A DNA stretch of 64,000 nt from Triticum aestivum (Eukaryota > Streptophyta > Magnoliopsida > Poales > Poaceae): positions 299,808,935 to 299,872,934 of the forward strand of contig NC_057814.1 of assembly GCF_018294505.1 (NCBI RefSeq). Direction: 5' to 3'. The notes below the pieces were generated by a model that did not search any database, was not told the origin of the DNA, and saw nothing but the letters and a program-made list of their open reading frames with translations. Positions 45,661-56,065 of the stretch are shown one piece after another. The position numbers were made by a program, and so were the translations under genes. Numbering within the stretch: the first letter of the stretch is position 1; each line of letters opens with the position of its first letter.

Positions 45661-48341
45661 CTATCGAGAAGGAACGGTGTCGACAATCAATACACAATTA
45701 TATGTAACAATATGATGCATGAACATGGCATGTAGATGTGATGTTGCTTGAGCTAATGCAGCTAGCATTCATTTGCATGAAGTCCATTTGAACCAAAGAT
45801 TCAAATGCAACTCCAAAATAAGCCTTTATAAATGCCATTCATATGTTTTCACTTATACAGCAGGTTCAACTTGGTTTTTCATGCATGGTAATGGTACAGA
45901 TGGATAGATTGCATTTTTCTGATGATTTTTCATATATAAATTATTTCAATCTGAGCTACGGTTGAATTACTGTGATTTTTTGAAGTTTTGAACATTATCT
46001 GGAATTTCCTGTTTTAATTAAACCCAGAAAAGCTTTATTGCGTCAGCACTGCGTCATGCCTGCGTCAGCAAGTCAATGGCGCTAACCAGAGTCAAACCTG
46101 ACATGTGGGGTCCACACGTCAGTGACACAGTGTTAAACAGGGGGGTTATTTCTAATCTAATTAAAAGATTAGGGCGCCAGGGCCCACTGTCAGTGTCACA
46201 GGGTGGGGGTTAATTAGCGCGAGTTGACCGGTGGTTAGTCACCGGCGAGGCCGAACGCGGCAGAGCGCGTCGGGTTCGTCGCTCCGGCGACCATTTGGGC
46301 GGCGGAGGCCACGGGCGAGGAACCAAGGCCCGTCCGCGTCGTCTGGAGCAAGCGGGGGAGGCGGGGGTGGCTGGAGCTCGCCGGAGCGGAGCTCGCGGCG
46401 GCGGCTGGAGCTCGGCTTGATTGGCAGAGGGGCTAGAGGGCGCCGGAAGAGCAGGGGAGAGGGGGGTTCGACGGCGGGGCTCACAGCGGATCCGACGGAG
46501 GCGTTAGCGAGCTTGGGGGAGGCCCGGAGCGTGCAGGGTGGCGAATGCGATCTCCGGCAGCCGGCGATGACGCAGACGGCGGTGATGACGATACGTGGCG
46601 TTCGGAGATGCCCGGCTTGAAGGAGAGGACGAGGACGACGTCGTGGAGCTCTTGGACACGAAGAGACGGCGAGGGGGAAGCGGTGGCTACGGCTACGGTG
46701 AACGGTGGCGGCGGCAGCGCTTGGTGGTGCTCGCGAGAGAGGGAAAGGGGAGGGGATGAGCACAACTGAGAGCGAGGGGAGCCGGGGGGGTTGCGTGGCG
46801 ATACTGCAGGGGGTCGCGGAGCAAGCAGGGAGGCAGGAGGTGGCTGGGCGCGTGGCCGCGTGCGGCGAGCGCGTGCTCGGCGTCCTCCTGGCGCGGTGGA
46901 GACGACGACTGGCAGTGCCAGTCGGCTGGGACAGCCTGTTGGACCGCTGGGCTGCACAGTTCCCGGCTGCACAGGTAAGTCGCCCAGGTAAGTCCAGGTA
47001 AGGGTTTTTCCCTTTTTTGTTTTCTTTTCTATTTTCTGACATTTGTTTCTGCTTTTAAAATAATACTAAACTAATTTATTTTCTTATGCCAATTTTTGTA
47101 GGAGCTAGTGGTATTATTCCAGAGCTCCTCATCAACTAGCATTATTTTTGGACAATATTATATATATATATAACAATATATATCCAAAGCTAATAATTAC
47201 TGCATTAATTCCAAATGGCCAAAATAAATATTTATGAGCTCCTAAAAATATTGGTTTGAATTTTACCTCTGCCCAATATTTTCAGAGAGAGACATAACAT
47301 TTTCTTGGACCCTTTTGGAGCAATTTTTATCTGGGTCATTTCCAGAAATGAATTCTTAGGGTTTCACAAATCCCCATTTCAAATTTAAATGAAATTTAAA
47401 CATGATGCACACATGACTAGCTAGTCTAGGTCATACCAGAAATAGGGATGTGACATTCTTCTTCTTCCTTGACCTTCTCCCTAGGTGGGAGATGGGTTTC
47501 CCCTCTGGTCCTTGGTCTCCATGGCATGGGAGGGGCGAGAGCCCCTCCGAGATTTGATCTGTCTCTGTGTTTCTGTGCTCTGGTATTCTGCCCTCTCACC
47601 ATTTCTTATATATCCGGAGATCCGTAACTCCGATTGGATTGAAACCATCACCAATATTTTTTTCCCAAAAATTAGCTTTCTTGCGGCCAAAGAAGAGCAG
47701 CAACCGCCTTACGGGGGGCCCATGAGGGTCAGGGGCGCGCCCCCTGCCTCGTGGCCCCCTTGGGCACCGTCTCGCGTTGATTCTTCTCCCCATATTTCAC
47801 AAATATTCCAAAAATATTCTCCGTCCGTTTTTATCCCGTTTGAACTCCGTTTGATATGGGGTTTCTGTGAAACATAAAACATGCAACAAACAGGAACTGG
47901 CACTGGGCACTGGATCAATATGTTAGTCCCAAAAATAGTATAAAAAGTTGCCAAAAGTATATGAAAGTCGTAGAATATTGGCATGGAACAATCAAAAATT
48001 ATAGATACGACGGAGACGTATCAATATTCATGCTGATCTCTTACGGGTCTTGTTCAGGAGTTAACGCTGTTCCATAGATCAGCTAAGATACTTGTTCTTT
48101 AGGTAACGCTATTCCATAGTTATCATCCATCAGCCAATGCTATCCCACAGGCTGGTGATTATAGTATTATACCACTTCTAGTATTACCTATGTTGTTCTT
48201 TAATACTTTTGTGTGCCATCTAGTTAATCTCGAGTACAAACGATACATATTCTGTAGCTTTCATCTGTGTTCTCCCTTTAGTTTTTGAGACCTGTTGCTG
48301 CTAGTTAACCCCATTTCTACTATTTATGTCGTCTCCTACAG

Positions 48342-49584
48342 GCACTCATTACATAAATCTAACTACTAGTTGTCTTCCATGCATGTCAGATATAATTGCA
48401 CACACTGATATATCCACAAGAACCTCATGGAGCAATGTAAAGGCCAATAAACTTGATGTCAATGATACCCAATATGATGGAACATGTAAAGGCAGTTCTT
48501 CAGAAGACTTGCGGAAAGATGTTGAATCCTGTTCACCCCACAAGGTCCTTGCTCTAACTTGGCCCGTGATATGGGTACAACGTGCATAAAATGTCCAGGA
48601 GTGTATCTACTCTGTTGCAATGCCATGTGCTTAGCATGCTGATCATGCATGTAAATATGTCATGCCTCCCTGTTTTTTAGTACCTATTCCATTCATGATA
48701 ACATGTTTTCAAATTCAAGTACTGTCATTCTACTCTATCACAATGCCATCTGCTTAATTTGGACGTCATGCTTCTGAATATCTTATGCATTGTTATTCAT
48801 CAGTATGTACTTCATCTGTCTACCATACCATGTTTTTTTACATTGAAGTGTTGTTCTAGTGCTCTGTTGCAATGCCATCTTAGTTTTCCCAATCATAAAC
48901 GTGTGTGTTGCCTTAGTTTTTTCTGTACGTATTCCGCTAGCATACAATTTCACATTCAATAGTGTTTTTTTACTGTGTTGTCCTGTCGTATCCCTAACTC
49001 TTACACCATACTCCCTCCGTCCAGATTACATGTTGCCGAAATGGATAAAAAGGATGTATCTAGAACTGAAATACTCCTAGACCCATCCATTTTTTTGGAT
49101 GGAGGGAATACATGTCAATATGTCATGCCTTTCTATTCTTTAGTACGTGTTCCATCTCTCTGTTGTAGCATGTTTTATAATTGAAGCACCATTCTTCTAT
49201 ACAAGGCATGCAAGGGGAAGACGACTATGTTAGAATCTGAAGGGTTACAAACCAGGTGGTTGCAAAAGATCCAAACGCCAGGAGATAATAAACCAACTCC
49301 AGTTCTTATAGATACTGCTCCAGCACAAAGTAACCCAACTCCTACTGATAATAAGCAGATTCCAGTGGCCAAAGAACTAGTTCGCTCCAGTCCAGCAAAA
49401 ATATTTAAACTCCATTCTAAGAAGCGTGTGCGTATCCTTGCATCATGAAATTTTATAGCATGCTGATCATATTTTCTACCCATCTCTCTTTTAGAAAATA
49501 AGCTTAACAGATAGAAGAATTTCTGCACTGGTATCGTCTGTGAGGAAAGATTCTTGCATGAATTCTCTGTGCTCCAATGCAGAT
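48342..49584 (+). CDS. Three middle exons of an unrecognised host gene
   Basis: Exons are 48342-48544 (after TCCTACAG; donor AAG|GTCC), 49206-49427 (after ATACAAG; donor CGT|GTGCGT) and 49495-49584 (after CTTTTAG; donor GAT|GTAAGT). All reading frames are open and the phases agree: the first takes two bases of a codon from a phase-1 donor, and the next two are phase 0. The peptide is serine-, threonine- and asparagine-rich ('SCLPCMSDIIAHTDIS', 'TPTDNKQIPVAKELV', 'LTDRRISALVSSVRK'). No domain is recognised. A gypsy element fills the intron before the first of these exons and a Tat element fills the intron after the last. Further exons would lie beyond 64000. Confidence 0.5.
48950..49190 (+). 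repeat. Duplicated intron segment, copy 1 (contains a MITE)
   Basis: From 'cagtgtttttttactg' through the MITE to 'gttgtagcatgt' this matches 63780-64000 on the same strand. The copies now lie on either side of the 14 kb Tat element. Confidence 0.8.
49011..49108. mobile_element. Stowaway-type MITE, 98 bp, copy 1
   Basis: CTCCCTCCGTCCAG and ...GGATGGAGGGA termini lie between TA dinucleotides (49009-49010 and 49109-49110). The inner part 'gtatctagaactgaaatac' is shared with the copy at 63837. Confidence 0.8.
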
Positions 49585-49694
49585 GTAAGTACCTGTTGTT
49601 TATCAGCGTGAATCCAACCTTTATCTGATCTAAATTTAGTTGTAGCAAAATGTATGATTAAAGGCCACAATGTTGATTTTTGTAAGGAAAACTG

Positions 49695-50922
49695 TGTCGG
49701 GTGGTAGGTGCGACATATGCCAACAGGTGGCTTATCATAGTGGGTGCCAGTAAGACGTCGCCGGTGCCTGGAAACGGGATGAGGCGAAGACATGCACACC
49801 GGCGAATCTTACCCAGGTTCGGGGCTCTCCGAGGAGATAACACCCCTAGTCCTGCTCTGCGGGGTCTCCGCATGATCACTAGGTCAGAAAGAGTAGCTAC
49901 AAATGCTCCTAGAGCTGTTGGGTTCAAGGGAGAAGAAGAACAAGGCTAGCTCTTGCTTCTCTCTCTCTATGGTGTGTGTGTAATGCTAAGAAGCCAACCC
50001 TTTGTGTGGGTGTCCCAGGGGGTTTATATAGGCCTACCCCCCGGGGGTACAATTGTAATCCGGCTGGGCGCTGGTCCCAGCCGTCAGTGTCTACGCTCGC
50101 CGGCTTCTCCGCCGGCCGTTGGGGCCCGCCGACTGGTGGGTCCCGCCGGCTGCCGGCCTCTTGGTCGACAGGCCGGCCCCACCGCCTAGGGTCTTGTCGG
50201 CGGCTGCTTACTGTAGCCTCGCCCCTGATGACGAGGGCTCCGTCGAGGTAAGCGTGGCTACAGTGTGCCGCCTCGAGGGCTCTCACTGTAGCCTTACCTC
50301 GTCTTGTCTCCTTAATGTGGCACATGCTTCGAGGGAGGGGGTAGCCGGCTTCTGGGGGCCGGCTACGCCCTTGGCCGACTGGGGGAGGCTACGCCCCCTT
50401 CGCGCCTCTCTCTGGCTGAAGGGGCCCGCCGCCCGTGGGCCGTACTGGCGTCTGCCGTGGGTGACGTTGAGGCCAGCATGGCTACTGTGCCGAGCCGGAC
50501 GGGAGATGGCCGTCCCGTACGGCGTCCTGTGGCCATGCCTGCCTCGGGCTTCGGGGGTAGTGGGCCGCACTGTGGCCACACCCGTCTTGTCACCGTTATG
50601 TGGGTGTAGTTTTGGTGGTTGCGGTCTTGGCCGGCTCCTTGGAGTCGGCGCTCTTCGTGGCCGACTCTGGGGAGTCGGCGTTCTTCATGGCCGGCTCTGG
50701 GAGTCGACATCCTCTATGACCGGCTTCCTAGAGTCGGCCATCCCGTGGTTATCTTGGGGGCAGGTTGCTGAGGCTGGGTCGCCTTCTGGGGTCGGCTTTA
50801 GAAATAGCCGACCGGGGAAGGTGGCCCAATGCTTGAAATGCTTGAAGGCCCAAAAGGCCTGATAATTTTTTGGAAGAGCCAGGGGCAGTCGGTTAGGCTA
50901 CCCCTGGCCATTTACTCCGACA
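49695..50922 (-). repeat. Left LTR (3' LTR in element sense), 1228 bp
   Basis: Matches 62467-63697 along its full length. On the minus strand it starts TGTCGGAGTAAATGGCC and carries TATATAAA (plus-strand positions 50023-50030). Confidence 0.95.
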
Positions 50923-50940
50923 GTAGTCCCCGAAGCTGAT
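50923..50940 (-). other. Polypurine tract of the Tat element
   Basis: On the minus strand the bases just before the left LTR read AGCTTCGGGGACTAC, a purine-rich run in the expected place. Confidence 0.6.
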
Positions 50941-51372
50941 TGGGCTTCGAGGTTGGGTAGGAGTCGAGAAGCTCGGTCAGCTTCCTATCTTGACAAGCCG
51001 GCAGCTGGGAGCCGGCCTTGGTTAGGCGCACCGTCTTGGCCAAAAATTCTGGAGTCGGAGGGCGGGAGCTCGCCAGCGCGTGCACCGGGCCGCGGGCCGG
51101 CCACTTGCCGCCTGCGAACCACGTGGCCTCTCTCGGCCAAAAAGCCTGCCAGCCCACGCGCGCGACGGGACGTCGCCGCAGGGTGGGGGCCCGCCACGTC
51201 CACGCCCCGGCCCAGGCGTGGATCCTCTGCAGCCCGAAACCGCCCGCACATCTCCCTGCGGCAGTTTCGGCACGCCTTTAGGGCGTAATAACCGCGAGGC
51301 GTGGGGGGAGTGGGTGCAGTTAATCCCACGTCTCACCCCACGTCCGGCCTCCCCGGCTTCACCTTGCGAAGC

Positions 51373-51380
51373 TATAAGTA
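51373..51380 (+). promoter_or_regulatory. TATA box of the antisense gene
   Basis: TATAAGTA followed by a G-rich and then a C/T-rich leader lies 140 bp upstream of the antisense gene's ATG at 51520, inside the retroelement and pointing against its coding genes. Confidence 0.6.
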
Positions 51381-51519
51381 GGGGGAGGGGGGAGAGCGGC
51401 AGGCTCTCGCACGCTCCTCCTCTTTCCACCATCTTCTTCCTCCTGCCCTTTCTTGCAACAGCGCCTCGCCGCCGCGCTCTTCCACCACTCGTTCCTCCGC
51501 CGCCGCGCTCGTTTTCACC

Positions 51520-54500
51520 ATGCCTCCCGCCACGGAGCAGTACGGCGGGGATTGGGACGGCTCCAACGTCCACGAGGATCACGTCGAATTCCTCCGCAAG
51601 ACGCGGCGGCTGCCCGGCGCGGACAAGGTGGAGGTCCGTCTCGCGCCGGCGAAGGAGCTTACGCCGGAGCCGCGGGAGGGCGAGCGGGTGGTCTTCCGCT
51701 CGCATTTCTTGCGCGGCATCGGCCTGCCCGTGAGCGCCTTCTTCCGCTCTTGGCTCGAGTTCTACCAGCTCCAGCCGCACCACCTCACCCCGAACGCGGT
51801 GGTGCTGCTGTCTGCCTTCGTCACCCTGTGCGAAGGCTACCTCGGCGTCCTCCCTACCCTCGAGCTCTGGGGGGAGTTCTTCCAGTCCAAGCTGGGCACG
51901 CGCATGCAGGGCGTGCCGGCTCAGACTGGCGCCTTCATCGCGATGCGGAGGGTGGCTGCCGACAACCCCTTCCCCGTCATCACGCTGATCCAGTCGGTGA
52001 AGTTATGGCAGAAGTCTTACTTCTACGTCAGGAACATCGCCACGCAAGGCGACTACGTCAACCTGCCGGCTTACATAGCCGGCCCACCGGCGGGCAGGCG
52101 GCCCCAGTGGTCCTACCGGGCCGTGACGCTGACGCCGGCTGGATCCGCAGCCGTCGCCCGAGAGCGAGCGATGACCCAGTCGGAGGGCTTGTCGGGGCCC
52201 GACCTGCTGGCCGCCTTCGTCACGCGCCGGGTACTCCCGCTCTAGAGCCGCCCTCATCTGATCTGTCAGATGAGCGGCCAGCTCGATCCGAGTCGGATGT
52301 GTGCCAAGGACATGCCGCACGAGGAGGTGGCCTATATGGTGAACTAACTCGCGAACTGCAAACTCTCCGAAGAGTGGCAGTTCGGCAAGGAGCCATATAG
52401 CCGAGCCAATCTGCCGCCCACGGTATGTTCTCCTTGTCTCTTCTTTTTCTCTCAGCTTTGTCACCGAGTTCCTTTGGCCGACTCTGACTAGTCGGCCTGT
52501 TTTCGACAGAGCCCTCTTGTTCGGCCTGCAGGCGGGTCGGGCGCGGAGCGCCGATTCGCCCCGACCGGACGGAGCACGATCTGGAGGACCCTGACTTGGG
52601 GGCGGCCGCTATGGACGACAACACCGAACCGGGTGGTGGCCAAGCCGGCGGCGAAGCAGGCGGCTCCGGGCATGGAGTCACCTTCGACGACTGGCCGGAC
52701 GACGACGAGGCCGAAGTCGTCCCACGCCGTCAGCCGGCATCTGGCTGCGGCGCGGGTTCCTCCGCTGCACCGCCTGCTTGGGGCGGCGGGCAAAAGCCTC
52801 GCGCCGCACAGGGTTTGTTCGGCAGTCGGACGAAGAAGCCCCGAGGCGGGGTAGTGGCGACCCGGCGGGAGGAGGCGGCCGCGAAGGCGGCTCGCTTCCG
52901 CAAGACGGTGAAGCAACCGCAGACGGTGTCGGCGTAAGTTCAACTCCTTTCATGTACTCTTTTTTCTTTCTTTTCTCTGGTGGTTCCTGAATCCTTGTCT
53001 TTTTCTCCAAACAACCAGAGCTCCATTGTCACTCGAGCGGGCGGCTGCCGCCTCCGTCGTTGAGTCGCCGAGGGGGTCTGGGAGCACCACTCGTCGCGTG
53101 GACCCCCGAGCCGACCTTCAGGCGGCGACGGAGCGGAACGCGCGGGAGGAGCGGGAGGCGCGGGAGGCGGAGGCACGGAAGGCGGCCGCCGCCCAGGCGG
53201 CGCAGGAGGAGGAGGCGGCGAAGGCGCGCGCCGACGCCGCAGCCAAGGCCCAGGCGGAGGCTGCAGCTGCGGCGACGGCGGAGGGGGCCTTGTTGGTCAC
53301 CCCACTGCGCGTCGCAGCGCCCGGGGCCCGGAGCCCCCGCCAGAAGAGGCCGGCGGCGACCAGCCGGGGCTGGAGAGGGATGACGACGTCGTCATCCTGG
53401 AGAGGGCGCCGGTGCCGACTCCGCCGACTGGGACGGCTCAAGGCGGCCGGCCTGATCTGCCGTCTGCGCAGTCGGCGGGGGGCGAGCCGGCCGCGAGGAC
53501 CGAGCTGGCGGTCCGGATGCCGCCGAGCCGGCGCGCGGGGAAGGCTGCGTCAGAGCCACAGAAGGCGGCGTCGGAGCCGCAGCCGGCCGTGGGCTCCAGC
53601 TCGTCGGCCCAGGATGTGGAGGTGGCCAGCGCCACCTCAGGGTGGACGCCGGGCGGAGGGACGGCCGTGATGAACGTGGCCGCGCAGGACGTCCGGACCC
53701 GGCTCCAAGCCCAGGCTACGGCGCTGAGGCAATACACCGACGAGTTCCTTGCGACGCGGGCGGCCATCCGGGTTAGGCTTCTTATCTTGCTTCTTCTTGA
53801 TCTTGGTTTCTTCCGTGGGGGCGCGTCAGCGCACCCACTGGGTGTAGTCCCCGAGTTCCGAGTCGGCTGCTGAGCAGGCGGCTTGGAACTTCTTAGTGGA
53901 TTTGGCTTTGCTATTCTTGTTCTTACTTCGATCTTCTGCCTATCTTGCAGGACTACCACAATCTTCGTGCGGCCGCCTTCAACTCCCAGGCTCGGGAGCT
54001 GACCCAGAAGACCGCCGACCTAACTGAGAGCCGGGGTAAGTGCTTTGTTCTTTATCTCACGTGGGGGCGCGTCAGCGCACCCACTGGGTGTAGTCCCCGA
54101 GATTCGGGCCGACTGCTGAGCAGTCGGGTCGGATCTTCCTTGACGACTTCCTCTTATTGTTTCTTCTTTTTCTGCCGTCTCTGCAGCGGCCAACGCCGGT
54201 CTGAGGGCACAGCTGGGAGAGTCTCAGACTGCCCTTCGTGCCAAGGATGCCGAGCTCGCCGCCTTGGTGCAGGAACGCGACCGCCTGGCCAAGAAGTTGG
54301 CCGACCAGGAGGAGGGCCACAAGGCGGCTCTGAAGGCGGTGCAGGACCGCGAAGCCGCCCTCCAGGCCGAGTACGAGACAGAAGCGGCTGGCTGGGCTGA
54401 AGCAAGGCAGACTCTGATCACTGGCTATGGTCAGATCGAAGATCTGGTTGACGGTAAGCCGCCTACTTCTTCGTCCTTTCTTGCCGTCTGCCGCTTTTGG

Positions 54501-55267
54501 CTCGTTTTCTGACTTGGTGTTTTCTCTTCTTTCTCTTTCTTTCTTGCACAGAGTACTTCCCTGGCTACTCTACCGCCGCCAACCAGATCATCGAGGCCCG
54601 CCGCCAAGCGCGACGGCAGGCTGGCTTCGAGATTGCACCAACCGCTGGCCGTTCGCTGGAGGAGCAGCTCTTGGCGATCCAGGCCCGTCTCCAGCCGGCT
54701 CACCGACTGCTCCGCCGGCTTCAGCGTGCCGGGGCGCAAGTATTGGCCGCCCTCTGGCCCGGCGAAGTGGTTCCCCGCACCCCCAGTCGGACTGCCGACT
54801 GGCTGGAGGTGGCGGTCGGTCGCTTCGAAGCCTGGAAGGCCTCGGCAGCTCGGTCCGGCGCCAGGCGGGCGCTGGAGTTCGTCAAGGCCTGGTACCCCGG
54901 CCTGAGCCTGGATCAGCTGGCTACCTGGCGGCAGCAAGCCGACACGGAGCTGGAGCCGGCGCGGCCGGCTATCATCCGGCGGGCTTCGGCGATCGCCGAC
55001 TACACCGACACCAGCGTCTTCGCCCCTGAGGTAGATGACAACGGTGTCGCCCAGCCGGAGGAGTGGTTCGGGCTGAACCCGGCAGACGGTGAAGACTCGG
55101 CGGAGGAGATCGACTCCAGCGACGAGGGCGAGGAGGAGGAGGAGGGTGAAGACGCCGAGCCGGATGGTGGAGCGGCCGACCAGCCTCAGCCTGACCGCGC
55201 CTCCAGCACCACGTCACGCGCGGGTGCGTCGCCTGCCACTGGTGGTGACCAAGCCGAGACCCGCTAG
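51520..55267 (+). pseudogene. Antisense gene of the Tat element (putative gypsy-type transposon domain), broken
   Basis: Six exons fit good splice sites and phases: 51520-52422, 52510-52933, 53019-53771, 53951-54035, 54187-54453 and 54552-55267. Exon 1 encodes the plant-specific 'putative gypsy type transposon' domain ('FRSHFLRGIGLPVSAFFRSWLEF', 'HLTPNAVVLLSAFVTLCEGYLGV'). Exons 3-5 are A/E/R-rich and coiled-coil-like. Exon 6 has 'EYFPGYSTAANQIIEARR', 'FVKAWYPGLSLDQL' and an acidic tail. Breaks are a TAG at 52243-52245, a TAA at 52345-52347, a frame change near 52565 and another near 53325. Antisense genes in this location are known from Tat elements such as Grande; their role is not established. 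AATAAA at about 55984 may be its poly(A) signal, tail to tail with pol. Confidence 0.8.
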
Positions 55268-56065
55268 CCGGCCACTCCTTCAGCCGGCGACGCCATCTCC
55301 ACCGACCAGCCTGGCTCCCGCACCGCGCCTTAGTCTAGTCTGCTATCTTTTGTTTTCCTGTCTTGTCACTTTTGGAACAATATTCTGTTAAGTCTGCACA
55401 ATTCCACCCACTGGGGGTGTATTCGAACTATGTCGATTGCCGGCCTGTTGGGGGCTTTTATATGTATATATAACTTATGCATGCATTTGGCTTTTCCTTG
55501 TTCTTTGCTTTTCATCCTTCTGCTGTTTCCTTTGCCGCCCTCCCTTGGTTGCCGCCTCCCCAGACAGACAGTTGCTCTGCAATCTGTTGCTGGAGAAGTG
55601 CTTGGCCAATTGGGGAGGGCAAGTACTCTAGCTTTGTTGGATTAGAGCTAAGTGTTTAGGAAGCCGGCCAGCCGGCTGTTCTGACAGCCGGCACGCGTGG
55701 TTGGAGGCCGTCTTTTTGCTATATAAGTTCGTTGGTCCTTAGCCGTTTTTTGTGTGGGCATCCTTTCTGCCTTGTCTCTTGCTAGTCGGACAGTCGGTTC
55801 TTCGAGCTGTGACTTTCAACAAGAGAGGACTCGGGAGCCGGCACACTACTTGTCTGACTTCAGGTAGAACTTTTAATATAGCTCAAGGCGGCCAGTCCCC
55901 GGGCCGACTAGTCGAACCCGGTGCCAGACAAGAAATCAAATGTAATGATACATTCGTGGATATGACACTCGTCATTCATAGATAAATAAAGGCAGTCCCC
56001 GAGTACTGTTCGGGGGCCTATTGGTTCGTACTTAATACAAAAGGGTAGCATGATACATACTGCTT
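55268..56065. other. Spacer between antisense gene and pol
   Basis: Non-coding sequence between two convergent genes. AATAAA occurs near 55984 on the plus strand. No further open frame is credible. Confidence 0.55.

Larger units (their letters stand above)
43556..47455 (-). mobile_element. Nested solo LTR (3.9 kb), minus strand, same architecture as 9081-12866
   Basis: The unit is flanked by TTCTT at 43551-43555 and 47456-47460. On the minus strand it starts TGTCACATCCC and ends GGGGTCCCGACA. No gag or pol is inside. Like 9081-12866 it has an AT-rich start, a GC-rich block (about 46239-47000), another AT-rich part, then a small exon, a long intron, a hairpin and a last exon. Most of the sequence does not match the other solo LTR, so they are different families or old relatives of one Tekay/Del-type lineage. 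Confidence 0.88.
35621..48023 (-). mobile_element. Non-autonomous gypsy-type LTR retrotransposon, 12.4 kb with nested insertions
   Basis: Two LTRs (35621-37147 and 42620-48023, the latter split by a solo LTR) bracket an internal region. ATATT occurs on both sides (35616-35620 and 48024-48028), a perfect target duplication. The element runs on the minus strand: in that sense the LTR starts TGATACGTCTCCGTCG, a purine tract (AAGCTTGGGGATGC) abuts the LTR at 37148, and a primer-binding-like site lies beside the other LTR. No protease, reverse transcriptase or integrase is seen; only a gag-position open frame remains. Movement would need enzymes from a relative. It sits inside a proposed intron of a host gene. 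Confidence 0.9.
42620..48023 (-). repeat. LTR (5' LTR in element sense), split by a solo LTR
   Basis: The left part is 42620-43555 and the right part resumes at 47456 after the inserted solo LTR. Without the insertion and one TTCTT copy it measures about 1.5 kb, matching 35621-37147 throughout. Confidence 0.9.

Noticed and set aside
46239..47042. 267-codon minus-strand frame in the solo LTR
   Set aside because: Two other phases are open over the same GC-rich block and no domain is visible. Its position equals the GC-rich block of the other solo LTR. It might hold an upstream exon of the mini-gene, but I cannot define one.
50119..50862. 247-codon frame in the left LTR and its partner at 62725-63576
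   Set aside because: LTR U3 sequence, GC-rich, with the frame changed between the two LTR copies; not conserved as protein.
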